Shown one piece after another: positions 10,286 to 21,899 of a stretch of DNA of 64,000 nucleotides. Position numbers and translations under genes: made by a program. The stretch lies in assembly GCA_964019695.1 (NCBI GenBank), contig OZ026517.1:50771672-50835671 (forward strand), in the 5' to 3' direction. Source of the DNA: Loripinus fragilis (taxonomy: Eukaryota; Mollusca; Bivalvia; Lucinida; Lucinidae). The notes under the pieces were generated by a model, which was not told the origin of the DNA, did no database searches, and worked only from the letters and a program-made list of their open reading frames with translations. The number at the start of each line of letters is the position of its first letter. Within the stretch, counting starts at the first letter, position 1.

Positions 10286-10462
10286 TAGGAGCGCAGTGGC
10301 TCAGTGGTAGAGTGCTTGACTGGAGATCGGGGGGTTGCGGGTTGGAGCCTCACTCGAGGCAATGCGTTGAATCCTTTAGCAAAACACTTTATCCTGTGTT
10401 TAGTTCTGGTTCAACCCAGGAAGACCCGTCCAGACATGAATGGGACGCAAACAAACAAAACG
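10286..10462 (+). mobile_element. SINE G copy 1 (tRNA-derived)
   Basis: The tRNA-like head has an A box (GTGGCTCAGTGGTAGAG, from 10296) and a B box (GGGTTGGAGCC, 10339-10349). It is followed by a body with GGTTCAACCCAGGAAGACC and a tail near GGGACGCAAACAAAC. These boxes are the internal RNA polymerase III promoter of SINEs. Other copies lie at 23244, 53924 and 57003 (minus). Whether it equals the published molluscan RUDI/V-SINE group would need alignment. Confidence 0.8.
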
Positions 10463-10812
10463 ATATTTGCAATACTTGATAAATAAAACTTCTTGACAAA
10501 AATAATGGGTTTATTTGAAATAATATGGCACAATTTTCATTGAAATATTTCCCACTATCATAGGAGAAAACCTGTCTTCGGGTTTCCGACAAAGTGAGAT
10601 TCAAACCAGTCTCCTCTGCTACAGAGACTCGCTAGAAAGTTGAAATTTTGCTTGAAGCAAGTCTAGATATGATACTTTCCAATTAGCGAATAACAAAGGC
10701 GCTGATCAGACTGCGCGTATGCGCAGGCTGGCCTGCGCCAACCAGCCTGCGCCTGCGTCTTTGTTGTCCGCAAACCCCCGAAGACAGGGTTTCTCGCGTC
10801 GAGGCCCATTAT
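10463..10812. other. Unannotated; GC-rich CTGCGCGTATGCGCAGG fragment
   Basis: Around 10690-10770 there is a GCGCAGGCTGG-type block related to the right half of family E and partly palindromic with GCCTGCGCCTGCG. Nothing else is seen. Confidence 0.35.
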
Positions 10813-10814
10813 TA

Positions 10815-11744
10815 CGAGGGTCATCCAATAAGTTCTGACAATGACCCCATAAAGCAAAACCTATTTCTTTAAGACGTGTTTCAGTAATCTTCACATGTTA
10901 TTTAGAATATAGGGAATGGAATCACCCGTTCAAATATTTTCCATGCTGCAATCGCAATGGTTGCTAGGCAACTAAAGAACATGAGGTAAAGGGGCATTGA
11001 CGGAACACTGTGTGCGGTATACATGTCCAAATTTCTAAGAAATTACAAACTCCTCTTTAAAACCTATATATAGATAAATAAAGACATTGATTCTAAACGT
11101 CATAGATAATGGTTTATCTTGTGACTGGTGTAAGCAGGGTTTTGATTATGACATATCACCGATTTTGCAAGAAGTATTTTCCTTAAATTAGTGTATTAAT
11201 TATATTAGGTACATCGTATAAGTTATTATTTTCTATGTGTTAAGAAGGCTATAGAACATATTTACCGAAACATGTATCTATTAATATGCAAATTGATCGT
11301 AATGGCGTTTTAAGAGTTCAAAATATACTATTTGATAATTAACGCTTAAAGTGAGCCAAAAATGTAATTTTCTGTTGTTGCCGAGCAACCAAGAACGTTC
11401 AAAGCAACTAGATTAATGCCATTGTGGTATTTGCTTTTATGTGCCAATTGTGTATTCAGACAACATCACCAACCACTGATACAACTTTCCAAAGAAACAT
11501 GCTGCATCTTTTACCAACTTTACCCACAGCAATAGTTAGTTAAAAACGTGATTTTACGTGGCCATGGACTCTCACAGTGTTGTATGCAAATTTGTTAAGC
11601 ATAAGATCAGGTTGTGATAAAACTCCATATTTCAAACGTGAATAGGCATCACACATGGCCACAAGCTGTGGGTAATAGAATTCTGATTTCAATAACAGTT
11701 TCTGAGATATGAGAACATTGTCAGAACTTATTGGATGACCCACG
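10815..11744. mobile_element. Mariner-like non-autonomous element, 930 bp
   Basis: The ends are inverted copies of 29 bp or more with one mismatch (CGAGGGTCATCCAATAAGTT on the left, CGTGGGTCATCCAATAAGTT on the right when complemented), flanked by TA on both sides (10813-10814 and 11745-11746). TA duplication and this type of end fit Tc1/mariner. I found no transposase catalytic motifs in the interior. The short minus-strand ORF at its right edge is partly the inverted repeat. Confidence 0.75.
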
Positions 11745-11746
11745 TA

Positions 11747-12309
11747 TGACGGCAATAAAATCCCATAAACAAAATCTTACACTTTTTGCATTTCATATGG
11801 CTTGTTTCATGAATTTCATATTAAATGATCAGTCATGAAAGATCCTCTATAATTGTTGATAGTTGATACTCCATCTGATCACGGGACTAAGTTCTTGGAA
11901 TAAAACTGAGTCAGAGAAAAATACTGGTAAATGCTTATCAAACATCCCTTGTTCTTTTCATGTGCTATTACCCTGTTTGACTCATTTCTTGTACTTTAGC
12001 CTGATACTATTTCAGCCCCGAGTTTATAAGACTTTTTATTGTTTGCTGCTTTCGAAGCAGCAAACTTTCAGATTGACTTTTTCGGAAATCCGGTCATGCG
12101 CACTTCAGAGTAGCTGTCTGACGCAACCCTGTCATTGTTATTAATAGTCGGGTATAACGCAATACCGCCGCCTGTGTATTTTGATTTAGGACGATATTGT
12201 AGGACCCGCTAACATGGAAAATCATTATAAAGTTCAGCTTGGAACGGCCAGATGCAAGTCATTATAGAAAAAAGTTTAAAAAGAAAACGACTTACCTTTT
12301 AAATGGTTT
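11747..12309. other. No feature seen
   Basis: No protein-like frame or repeat border could be supported. Confidence 0.4.
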
Positions 12310-12560
12310 ACGCATGCGTGGATCCAGAAAGTTTTGTCAGAGGGGTCCAACTTTAACTTTTTATTAGCGGGCCACCAACGGCCCGCCAGCGAAACGCCAT
12401 TCAAATGGCGTTTCGCTAGCGGGCCAATGGTGGCCCAACACTGAATGCTGGCTTGTAAGCTTTGTGGTTTTACAGGGGATCCGGACTAATAATGCTAAGA
12501 AACCCTATATTTTTGTGATTGGTTCGGGACCCCCTGTCTCCCCCTCTGTATCAGCACATA
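12310..12560. mobile_element. Family I element with GGCCCGCC hairpin, copy 1
   Basis: Begins CGCATGCGTGGATCCAGAA and contains a near-perfect hairpin at 12369-12436: GGCCCGCCAGCGAAACGCC on one arm, mirrored by GGCGTTTCGCTAGCGGGCC, with outer arms GGGCCACCA and TGGTGGCCC. Then follow GGATCCGGAC and an AAACCCTATATTTTTGTGATT stretch. Similar units lie at 13489, 19796 and, hairpin only, 51030. Confidence 0.65.
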
Positions 12561-13038
12561 TTTATTTATCCATTTGCATTAATCCATTTATCTGCAATTG
12601 CGTTTGAAAACTTAAATTAAAGTCCATCCGTGGAGCAAGCACACTCGTAAAAATAGCTATGAGACAAAAGTGACCACAATGAAAGAAATGATGCAACACT
12701 ACTGACTAACCCTTTACCTGCGAGTAGCTTTTACTCTTTTGCATGCTGAGCCATGATGACATCATTCAGAGAGCCCTCGAAAATGCAGGTCACAGAAAGA
12801 GACAAGTCAATATATATATGTACAAGATCGGCGCATTTTTTCTGCTTCCCACAACTTACGTATCAGCGCATGCTTATTTCATATAAAGTCCCTGTACGTA
12901 TGTACAATGTAGAACCAGATAAAATATCCAGAATCATGTACCTAATCATGTTTTGAAGTGTCACTAGTCGCTCGAGCAATGAAAAATGAGCCATTGCATG
13001 AGAAAACCTGCTTCACTGTAAAAGCGAGTGGATCTATC
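12561..13038. other. No feature seen
   Basis: Contains an ACCCTTTACCTGCGAGTAG-like block near 12708 that resembles the end of family F. Nothing else is supportable. Confidence 0.35.
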
Positions 13039-13326
13039 ATACGCATGCGTGGATCCAGAGGTCCGGACCAGGGGTTTCCCACCCCTGGAAATTCACAAAA
13101 TCTATATTAACATTTGCCCCCCCCCCCCCTGAAAAAATTTGGACCCCCTCCCCTGTAAAATGTTGGACCCCCTCTGGAACCTTAAAAATATAGTTTTCCT
13201 TAAAATAAACCATTGATTCCCCTCTGTAAAACGGTAAAAAAGCTGATGCCTAAAAAACGTTATCAGAGTTTTTTTTCGGACCCCCCCCCCCCCTCCCCCT
13301 GGCAAAAATTCCTGGATCCGCGCATG
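13039..13326. mobile_element. Family I element, copy 2 (poly-C bearing)
   Basis: The inverted ends are CGCATGCGTGGATCCAG and CTGGATCCGCGCATG. The interior has two C-runs of 11 or more and TTGGACCCCCTCC blocks, but no GGCCCGCC hairpin. The minus-strand Gly-rich ORF across it reflects the C-runs. Confidence 0.6.
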
Positions 13327-13488
13327 ATACTACCATAAAGCCAACAGTGTTGGATGCACATGCTCATCTTTGCCTACTAGCGTCCGAGGAAGAAAAAGTA
13401 AATCTCGGTTTTTGTGACGGTGTAGCCGAGCAATTTTATATCGCGAATTGGTGAGTTTTCATGCAAACCCATGAAAGGGAGACAGCTC

Positions 13489-13795
13489 ATGGGCGGATAA
13501 CAGAGGGAGGGGGAGGCAAGGAGTCCGGACCCCCCCCCCCTAAAAAATCACCAAAAATAGGGTTTCTAAGCATACTAGTCCGGTTTCCCTTAAAATCACA
13601 AAGCTACCAAGTCAACATTTCATGTTGGGTCATCAATCAGCGAAACGCCAATTTAACGGTGTTTCGCTGGCAGGCCAATGATGGCCCGCTTTTGTGGTGT
13701 TTGGATCCTCTTTCCCATCATCAACTAAAAAAACGTTGTCAAAGTTGGACCCCCCCCCTCCCCCGGACAAAATTTTCTGGCTGGGTAGTCATGTT
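13489..13795. mobile_element. Family I element, copy 3
   Basis: GGGCGGATAAC at the start, C-run near 13531, AAATAGGGTTTCTAAGCATA, and a decayed hairpin at about 13628-13695 (CAGCGAAACGCC and GGTGTTTCGCTGGC). It ends near TTTTCTGGCTGGG. Same order of blocks as the 19.8-kb copy. Confidence 0.6.
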
Positions 13796-16021
13796 TTATG
13801 TGCGAAGCCAAGGCCACCACGTGCTAACAACAACAGCGGTGGCTTTGATCTTAGACATCATGCTGTCCTTGAGACTTTGTTGCGGCCGACAATAATAGCT
13901 GGCAGTTTGGGCCCAGATCAGGCCCAACAAAATGTTTAATGTTTTTATTGACAAGACTGTGCGGTGCGCAGGCCGATGCGACTTCGTTGGTCTCATACAA
14001 CAAAGTCGGGATACATACATCTATAGACGTGTGGTAAAGAAAGCAAATTCTGATATGTCGCGATTATCTCAAGGTCTTCCAATTTTCATAGTAGGAAAAT
14101 CCATCCATAGTGAAATAGTTAAGCAAACTGTGTACTATGGAAAGTCGGTATATGAAGCGAATCGATCATCTACATTCCTTCCATGTGTATGTGGGCAGTT
14201 AGCAGTTTAAGACGCTGACGATTTCCGCGGATGCGCAGGCTCGTCTGAGCATTCGCTGCTCGCATATGCGCTCATGAACGGGCTTATTTCATGAAAATAC
14301 CAATGTAAACATTAAATTCATCATAAACAAGATTCAGCACGGCTGCAATCAAATTATTTCTTGGTATGTGTGTCTGTCCGTACACTATCTTGGTATACAC
14401 TCTTCAGGACCTTCCGAATGCAGCAAGACACGCCTCGATCGGCTCAACAGTTTGTTAAAATCACGGACTATACATCCGTGTTAAAATGTTCCATTTTGAG
14501 GAATTTGATATTTCTTTAGGAGCCGTTATTACATGAATTAAGTTATTTACGCTATGAAAACCACCGAACTCGTATGAAATGGGTATTCAAGTATTTAAAA
14601 CACAACGTACGTAGATGTCTAGAATTTTATTTGGTCTGAGTCTTTGTACACTTCAAACTTTATGATAGTAAGCAGCGAGACCCTTGCGAGATTGCGCAAA
14701 CGCACATGCTCTCCTGGGCCTTCTCTGATCACATATGTCGTAAGTACCAGCAGGCTATTTACGAAATACCCTGGTACCAGTTCATAGGGGGCACCGCGCA
14801 AGTTGATTTCATGTTCGGGTTCGATTGTAAACAAAATAAAACAGTCAATTTTCCAAGCTTGCACGGCAGTGTATTTGAATTTTGTAAATCTCCGACGCAT
14901 CGGCGACATAGGCGTGTAAGTTTGAATCCGCTCGACGGACTTTCAGAAAACAAATCTTTATGTCATCTAAAACATGCGACGTCAATGCTGGATTCACGTT
15001 AGCGACGTAAGCCGTTAGATTGGCAGGCGAAAAGTTAGCATTAAAGTATCGTAGACAGCTACGCTGATTAAAAAAACAAGCACCAATGAAGAAAAAAAAC
15101 CGATGTGTACGAACTATTATAAAAGATTATATATTAGAATAAATTTTCCTTTTTTTAAAGGAGGGCTTGCCTAGTCTAAAAACAGCATGTGCACCATGTA
15201 TGTTGGGAACACCTCCAAATTTGGTTATTTTTTACACTGCACTAAAACCACGTCATAGACGAACGGAACATCAGCAAAAGACACAGTTATCTAAAGCGGC
15301 ACCTAGCGCCACGCAAAAATGAAATTAATAAAATTTACTTATTTTTCATGTATCATTTTTTGAATTTTTGCAACAATGAACATCAACTTATCAGCAAAAC
15401 ATGTTTTTAATTTCATGCCAAAATAATAAATACTGTTAGGACAAGAGTCTATCGAATAGCAATGCCCTTAGATTCTAAAGTTGCAGTTTGAAATTTGTCT
15501 AGAAATCAGACGTGATTTAAAGGAATTGTATTAAAATATTTTTATTAATATCTGGATACAAATTACCCTCAAAGCCCTATTATTTGTCCGGAACTGACGA
15601 TAGCCAGCCAGAACGCATATCGTTGAAGCAAATATCGTTGATACATTCAAAGTAAGGTACATGTACGTCAGGTCGTCATTTTTGGTTAACCAGACCTGCG
15701 TCGATATTTAACTTTCCCTGTAGCCTGATATCGAAATCTTGGGCGCTGTATAGTTGATAGCATTTCCCAAAGGCCTAGAACTTTTCAAATAGTCATTTCA
15801 TTTTTTCCATATAAACATATTCCTACTTTGTTGCTAGTCTATAGGCTGGTGCTAAGTTTTGATAATGAAGACAATTACGTTAACTTTATAGACTAGACAT
15901 GAACATAAACATTTGGAAACGAAAAGAAAAATATTATTACAATATTTTACGTGTATTAATGACGACTTTTATTATCAGACTGGAAGCTATTCTATATAGT
16001 TGACTGATGGCAATTATAATA
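13796..16021. other. Mostly unannotated stretch
   Basis: GGCCCAGATCAGGCCCAACA near 13909 is a family F-type centre. GATGCGCAGGCTCGTCTGAG near 14230 resembles family E. Several overlapping ORFs at 13.8-15.0 kb on both strands show no protein-like composition. No gene is supported. Confidence 0.4.
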
Positions 16022-16455
16022 CCCACTTCGAATCGAACTTTAGTTCCTACTCAGTAACTTAAGTTCGATTCGCTACTAAAGTGACGTCACGAACCAGCTA
16101 GAGATCAACGTTACTCTAGAAGCTTGTCTGGTTCCCTCCTCTAGACCTATCTAGCATAATGGGTTCAAGATCTATTAATGGCCTCAAAATGTTTTTATTT
16201 TACAAAATAAATCCTTGATGTGTTCTATTTGCGGTCCCTCTTATTCGTTATTGTTAATTAGAGCAGGCTGTGCAGTTTATTGTGCAGTTTATGCACACCC
16301 TTTTTGTCTACGATGAAGAAATGAGGTAGGGCATACAGGGCTATTCACTTTGTTTATTTAACAACTAATTAAAAGGTTGCAACTGTAGCCGTTTGGGTGT
16401 AAAAGTGCGCACGCATATATTATGTAAGAACTTTAGTAGGAACTATGGAAGTGGG
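16022..16455. mobile_element. Miniature inverted-repeat element, family C copy 2
   Basis: Ends CCCACTTCGAATCGAACT and TGGAAGTGGG. It shares GTGACGTCACGAACC, ATGGGTTCAAGATC and CCTTTTTGTCTACGA with the 4.0-kb copy. The 434-bp length differs by small indels. Confidence 0.7.
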
Positions 16456-16559
16456 CCAATATCATTCCAATTGCGTCAGATCATTCATGTTCGGACAATC
16501 GTGGCATGATTAATAAAGTTATAAAGTAAGGCTACAGTGTTTTAAACATGTTTATGTAC

Positions 16560-16880
16560 AAGCTACATGCCAAAGAGACCCAGAAGTGTATGCGACATGC
16601 CATGATCCCAAAATATAATTCACATTCCTACCTCAAATTATATACAGATATGCTCTGGGCTCGACCTTGCTGGAACTGAAACGGTGAAACCAGGGGTCAA
16701 GGTTACAGTGACCTGGAAACAGGTGGTGACTCGCCAGGGCCCAATATTTATTTACGTACCAAATATGGATCTGCTATCATAAACAATATAGGCGATCTGC
16801 TGTGGGTGCATTTTTTTACAACCTAGCTAGCTGACTCCTGAGATCAAGGTCACAGTGGCTGAAAACAGTGAGCGACATTC
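16560..16880 (-). repeat. Diverged units of the 135-bp satellite (family J)
   Basis: TTCCTACCTCAAATTATATA followed by AGATATGCTC, then GTCAAGGTTACAGTGACC, gives the landmark order of the arrays at 35.2 and 63.3 kb, in the same orientation as the 35-kb array. Only about two decayed units can be traced. Confidence 0.5.
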
Positions 16881-17047
16881 CATGACATGTGATATGAGAC
16901 ATGCTCTTAACACTATGTTTTGCTTGCTGTCGGTGAGTTTTCTTATCGGTGAATTGTTTTGTTCCCATACACACGACCGTTATGCTAACAGTATGTTATA
17001 TAGATAGACAACCAGGTAGAGGGTATCACTTTTCCAAAACAAATGCT

Positions 17048-17071
17048 TGCGGCAAGAGCGCCGCAAGCAAA
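17048..17071. repeat. Short GC hairpin
   Basis: GCTTGCGGC, loop AAGAGC, GCCGCAAGC. An isolated perfect 9-bp stem in AT-rich DNA; not followed by a T-run typical of a terminator. Function unknown. Confidence 0.5.
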
Positions 17072-17079
17072 AATGATCA

Positions 17080-19020
17080 CTGTACGAACTAATACATGAC
17101 ATTCGTGAATAATATATGGTGTACAAACTATTCGATTGTAATAACTTATACAAGACTTACCGTATAGTAAATTATAATTCAACAAAGGATTGTTTGTAGC
17201 TGCCGGTATTTGTATTGTGGTACTTAAATCCTTTTACAATTCAAAGATGGGTAACTAGATGTGAAACTGGTCTATCACAAGCTTTTTAATTTTAAATGTA
17301 GACTGGCCCCAGTCCTGAAACATTGATATCTCAGAGAAAATCCTCATACTGATACATATAATTTCGATGTTTAGTCATGGACCCTTTATTAGGGACATTT
17401 CTGTGTTATTATTTCAATTTCACTGGAATTATTTTGAATTTTCATATTTCTGAACACAAGCACTTCTTAGGATAAGAATTCATGACCCAGTTTCAAGGTT
17501 GGGCAGTCTAAACCACCCCCAGTTTTAAGCAGCAGTTTTAACCTGTTAAAACCGCCCCAGTCGATATGCCAAAAAGTGGTCAATACTGGTCTTTACGAAT
17601 CTGAGTGGTTGATTGAAATTTTTAAAAGGCCGTTTTGGTGGTTGATATTAGGTCAGGTTTTACGTTCTATTTATTGAAAAAAGAATAGAATCCCGTTTCG
17701 TCCCTGCCAAAGGTACTTTTTACTTTAGCACTGACTTCTGCATTACAGTCCAGGCACCTAACACTTGTCTTTTTTAATCATCAAGGGCAGAATAGAATAA
17801 CCATACAACCCTAACAGGGTCTTTTTTCATCATTTTGAGACAGTAACTATTATGAATTCATGACACTGGTTAAATTATTAACTTAACTGATAACAACAGA
17901 TAACAGAATGACCACACTTTCACACCTCTATATTAACACAGATGCCAATGAATTAGCCAATGCATTTTAAGCTCAGTGATTAGATAGGTCTAATAAACTG
18001 GACCTTCTTTAGTCTGAGTGACATGTCCCGTATTTTGACAGTTTTGTTTGTTAAACATTCAGTGTTTTCTTTACAATTTGCACACCTTTGTCTTTTCAGG
18101 TGAGAAACCAATTCAATTTGCATTTTAACTAATAGAGCAAAGACTAGTTTGTTCATGATGAGCCCTTTGATGATCAATTTGATGTATTGATTGATTTTTT
18201 TGTACTTTCTTTCAATTAATAAGGCACTGATTAAAAAAAATATGACTATGAAAAAGCTAATCTTAAAATTTATTTAATTTCATTGCTTGCAATAATTTTT
18301 ACTTTACTTTTTTTAATGAATAAATGAAAATAAGTTCAAGTCTTAAGTCTGAACTGAAAGTTGTGGTGATGATTCATTTTGATTGAGACTGAATATCGTA
18401 ACTATTGACATTCATTTTTGTTTGCTTTAGGTCTATCTAATTATCAACACATTTTTAAAGCAATAGCAACTCATGAAACACATTTTCAATTAAGCCTGTA
18501 TTACGTTACAGAGCTTTCAGTAAGCATGACCTGAAGCCCCCCCCCCACCCCACGTAGGGGTCGTAATATCTCCAATCAGATAAGAATACATGCTTAATTA
18601 GTGCATCTAAAGGTAAATTTCGACCTCAGAAGATTCAAAGATTGGTTTGACGAGTCTAATTAGTAGCATGTGAATAGTTACTCTGATGGTAGTGTTTATT
18701 TTAAATCGAATAATTACTTAATGTGTTATTGATGTTGAACAGAAACCTGATACTTCACCCATCTCTCAATTTTATGTTACTTCATGTACTCATCTCACTT
18801 TTGACCCGTCTGGGGTTAAAAATTTTCAAAACTTGATTATTACACCTTGTATGGTTTCCTAGGGATTATAGGGCAGTAATTCATGAGGAAAACTGGGCAA
18901 ATTGTCCTTTTAAAAGGAAACTTTATGCTCAAATGCACTGAGCCGAAATTTATCAAGCTCATAAGTTATTTTAACATTTATTAGCATGATGAATACAACA
19001 TCTGAGAGTTTGAAAGCAAG
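17080..19020. other. No feature seen downstream of the host gene
   Basis: AT-rich, only short ORFs. It lies 3' of the putative terminal exon of the minus-strand host gene. The C-run at 18538-18550 is low complexity. Confidence 0.4.
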
Positions 19021-19027
19021 AAGTGTC

Positions 19028-19033
19028 TTTATT
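19028..19033 (-). promoter_or_regulatory. Polyadenylation signal AATAAA
   Basis: AATAAA on the minus strand, about 70 nt after the TAA at 19105-19103. It supports this as the 3' end of the host transcript. Confidence 0.6.
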
Positions 19034-19102
19034 TTTCAGCATTTGAGTTTTTATGAACAGTTAAAATTTCATGCTCAGTTGAGTTAAGCACGAAAAAAAG
19101 TT

Positions 19103-19528
19103 TTATATCCTTGCAACATTTTCATAATTGCTTGTCCCAGTGAGATTCGAATCAAATTGTTCTGTAACCATTTCCCCAACTGATAGTGTGTACTGATTCT
19201 CTTTCATTTCCTTATCTTTTGGTATAATTTCACATTGAAAAGCTTCAAGTGATAGACTGTTTTTTGAACCTGCCATGTCTTGAATTCTAGGTTTACGTTC
19301 TGAGACATTGTGGAAAATCATTTTTTCTTCTGCGACGTTATAAGCTATCTGATATTCCGGATTTTCAAAGGCACATTTTAAAATTTCTCCATCTCTGATC
19401 TTTGAAACTTCTGAGTTTAACTTGTCTTCTGCTGCATTCACATCAGAGTCGCTGCCGCTTGAAATGACAGATACACTCGCACCAGAGACGTAAGAGAACT
19501 GAGAATATAGTTTGCCTTTGTTTTTCTT
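19103..19528 (-). CDS. Host gene, terminal cytoplasmic exon
   Basis: A strong acceptor (TTATCTTTTTCAG) precedes base 19528. From there 141 codons stay open to TAA at 19103, starting KKNKGKLYSQ, a basic start expected just inside a membrane. The segment is Ser-, Glu- and Asn-rich with no fold that I recognise. Near the end SNYENV fits an ITIM-like S-x-Y-x-x-V and a Grb2-type YxN motif; YQIA and YTLS are further tyrosines. Phase 0 is needed at this acceptor, whereas the transmembrane exon at 23.6 kb ends in phase 2, so at least one intermediate exon is missing from my model. Same strand and order as the exons at 23554 and 34098; linkage is inferred. Confidence 0.6.
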   Translation of the reverse strand, partial: KKNKGKLYSQFSYVSGASVSVISSGSDSDVNAAEDKLNSEVSKIRDGEILKCAFENPEYQIAYNVAEEKMIFHNVSERKPRIQDMAGSKNSLSLEAFQCEIIPKDKEMKENQYTLSVGEMVTEQFDSNLTGTSNYENVARI

Positions 19529-19606
19529 CTGAAAAAGATAAGTAAAACCTGTGTAAAACGGCCACTCTCAAAAAGACCGAAAATTGTTTTTTCAAGACCA
19601 ATTATT

Positions 19607-19680
19607 GCTTAATGCAAGTCAAAAGTATTGCAGAATGCTCCAAGGGGAGCATTCTGCAATACTTTCGACCTTCATTAAGC
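19607..19680. repeat. Perfect-looking foldback, arms about 35 bp
   Basis: GCTTAATG, AAAGTATTGCAGAATGCTCC, loop AAG, then the complement ending CATTAAGC. It lies in the intron immediately upstream of the terminal exon, about 80 nt from its acceptor. Confidence 0.75.
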
Positions 19681-19795
19681 TACCATTTGTCATTAAGATA
19701 TTTGTTTTGTTAATTTTGAGTGTCTATTTTACTCAGGTTTTGCTGTACGTAAGAGCCTCGTCATGCTCATTAGAAAACCTATGTTTAGTGTTCAT

Positions 19796-20084
19796 CATGG
19801 GCGGATGCAGACGGTGGGGACAGGGGGGACCGGACCCCCCCCCCCCCCCCCTGAAAAATCATAAAAAATATAGGGTTTCTTTGCAATACGGGTCCGGATC
19901 CCCTAAAAAATCACAAAGCAACCAAGCCAACACTCAATGTTGGGCCATCATCGGCCCGCCAGCGAAACGCCATTTCGAGGGGCGATGATGGCCAATTTAT
20001 AGCGGTATTTGGCTCCTCTATCCCCTCATCAACTAAAAAACTGTTATCAAATTTTCTCGACAAAACTTTCTAGATCCGCGCATG
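19796..20084. mobile_element. Family I element, copy 4
   Basis: GGGCGGATGCAGACGGTGG at the start, C-run of about 18, AAATATAGGGTTTC, the hairpin arm GGCCCGCCAGCGAAACGCC with a partly lost second arm (GGGGCGATGATGGCC), and the end TCTAGATCCGCGCATG. Confidence 0.7.
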
Positions 20085-20154
20085 TACATGTATGCATCTT
20101 GGTTATGCTCAAATCTGTCTGTTCAAATGCCTCAAGAAAAGAGAGCATGTTTGA

Positions 20155-20305
20155 AAATTAATTTTCTTATTTATCAACCAAAACATATGCTGTGGGTGCT
20201 GTGGGTGCTGTGGGTACTCAAAAGAACTGTTTTGATGATAGTCCTTTTGAGCACCCACCCAAGACGCATGTTTTAACTGTTAGCTAAGAACATAATCACA
20301 TTTTC
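20155..20305. repeat. Foldback element, family D copy 2
   Basis: Hairpin at 20210-20258: GTGGGTACTCAAAAGAACTG paired with CCTTTTGAGCACCCAC. GCTGTGGGT is tandemly tripled on the left arm. Outer arms resemble the 5.2-kb copy (TTTTCTTATTTATCAACCAA and ACATATG-type blocks). Confidence 0.6.
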
Positions 20306-20639
20306 ATGCTCAAAAAGTCTGCTTAACTGGACCTATGTGTAGCAGTCAAATCTCGTAAATTGGGACTAGAAGTTTTATTTCGAATTTTCAGTAGTTACAA
20401 GTATAGGGTGGACACCCCGGAAATTATTATTTTTCTGTTTTTCTCCTAGCAAACATATGTTTTATGTTCGTAAAAGAAACATATCAGAGAGACGTGGACA
20501 AATACACATGTATGTCTTGCTGTGTCTTAGGGTTGTTATCTTGGTGTGTTTTTTTTCACAAAAATATGCCATAATTTTCATTAATATTATCTAAAGTTTA
20601 TTTACACATGAATCAGTTGAACCAATGCAGATACTATGA

Positions 20640-20880
20640 TGAACTTGCTTTCGGCGACTTTATTCTTCTGCTGATAACCTTTGCCAACATAATTGGACCC
20701 AGATCAGGAGTGACAAAAAGTCTGTCCTGATCTGGATCCAAAGCATTTGACACTCTAATAGTAGTCCTGAAAGATTTTTTGTTTGAAAAAAAGTTAATTT
20801 TGAAAAAAGTCAGCAGATGACAGTAAAAGCATTAAAAATTACTCAGCATGCAAAGAACTTTTTGTTCAAATTTCTCAATT
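20640..20880. mobile_element. Family F-like element, diverged
   Basis: Central palindrome GGACCCAGATCAGG (20697-20710) paired with CCTGATCTGGATCC (20732-20745). TCTGCTGATAACCTTTGCC at the left is matched in complement by GTCAGCAGATGAC at the right. Outer TTAA is not kept. Confidence 0.5.
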
Positions 20881-21430
20881 TGATTGATTAACTATGTCCT
20901 TGGCAACTACTTTTCTCTTCGGAATCCATGTACGCATAATGTATGATTATATATAGGCAGATAGCTATCTGGATTGATAAACTGGCCAAAACAAAAAGTT
21001 TTTCAATAGACTTAATGCAAAAAAATTCATGTTTATTTTATCTTAACATTTTACTGAGTAAAGATTTTTGCATCAAACTTTCAGTGAAGTATCATTTCTT
21101 CTCAATATGTGCTAGGTTTTACAAATACTGAAAAAAAATCCCTAGCGCTTCACACTTATCAGTAAAATGTCCCGTTTCGTTCCCTATCATTCCTATATCA
21201 AAATGGGCTAAAATATGGGTACTCTTGGAAAATTAAGCACATATCAAAAGGCATTCGGTATTTTCAATTGAAACTTTGTGTGATGGATGACACCTCATAT
21301 ATTGTTGTCCAACTTGATTTGATTTAGAGTTTTCATTTGTTTTAGATATTTTTGAAACAAACAACTAAATTTCAGGAATTTAACACTATGCCTATGGTAA
21401 GGTCACATACGTTTTACAGAACTTAACCAC
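20881..21430. other. No feature seen
   Basis: AT-rich DNA without protein-like frames. Confidence 0.35.
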
Positions 21431-21625
21431 TGTCCTGCTAAACTCAGATTGATCATATTCTGAAAACACTGTAGATCCAGATAAGCTCAGCTTCTGACGA
21501 AGCCATCTGATCAGGATCCACACTGTTTTCCACTCTGATTTTAAATGCATGCTTACAACTGGAATGGATAAAATTCGGGGAGGAGTGGAGTACATCAAAA
21601 TATTCAACATGACAAGGGTTAAGAA
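21430..21625. mobile_element. Family F-like element, diverged
   Basis: Carries ACTGTAGATCCAGATAAGC on one side and TCTGATCAGGATCCACACTG on the other of a short loop, and ends in AAGGGTTAA. The palindrome is less perfect than at 9.0 kb. Confidence 0.45.
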
Positions 21626-21714
21626 TATTGATAACTCAGTGGAAACTTTGGTCCTGTACACTTTAATTTCACATACAATGTATGTATGGACCTCGGTACT
21701 TGTTGTATCCGCAT

Positions 21715-21775
21715 GCAGCGAATGCTCAGGCGAGTCTGTGCATATATGCACAGACTCGCCAAAGCTTTCGTTGCT
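21715..21775. repeat. Foldback GCAGCGAATGCTCAGGCGAG
   Basis: Stem of about 28 bp centred on GTGCATATATGCAC (CGAGTCTGTGCATATATGCA, then ACAGACTCG). Related single-arm blocks occur near 6620 and 45640. Confidence 0.7.
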
Positions 21776-21899
21776 CGCATACACAAAGAATGGATATAGG
21801 GCAAGGCTCAGACCAACATTTAGACCTCTCAAGCTCTGCTAGTTACATCAGCATGGGCATCTATTACATGCAATTGCGCATATGCGATAAGTACAGAAA

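Noticed and set aside
10286..10360. tRNA gene at SINE heads
   Set aside because: A and B boxes are present, but the cloverleaf is not complete and the same body follows in every copy, so these are SINEs.
13102..13305. Gly-rich ORF
   Set aside because: Product of poly-C tracts in family I.
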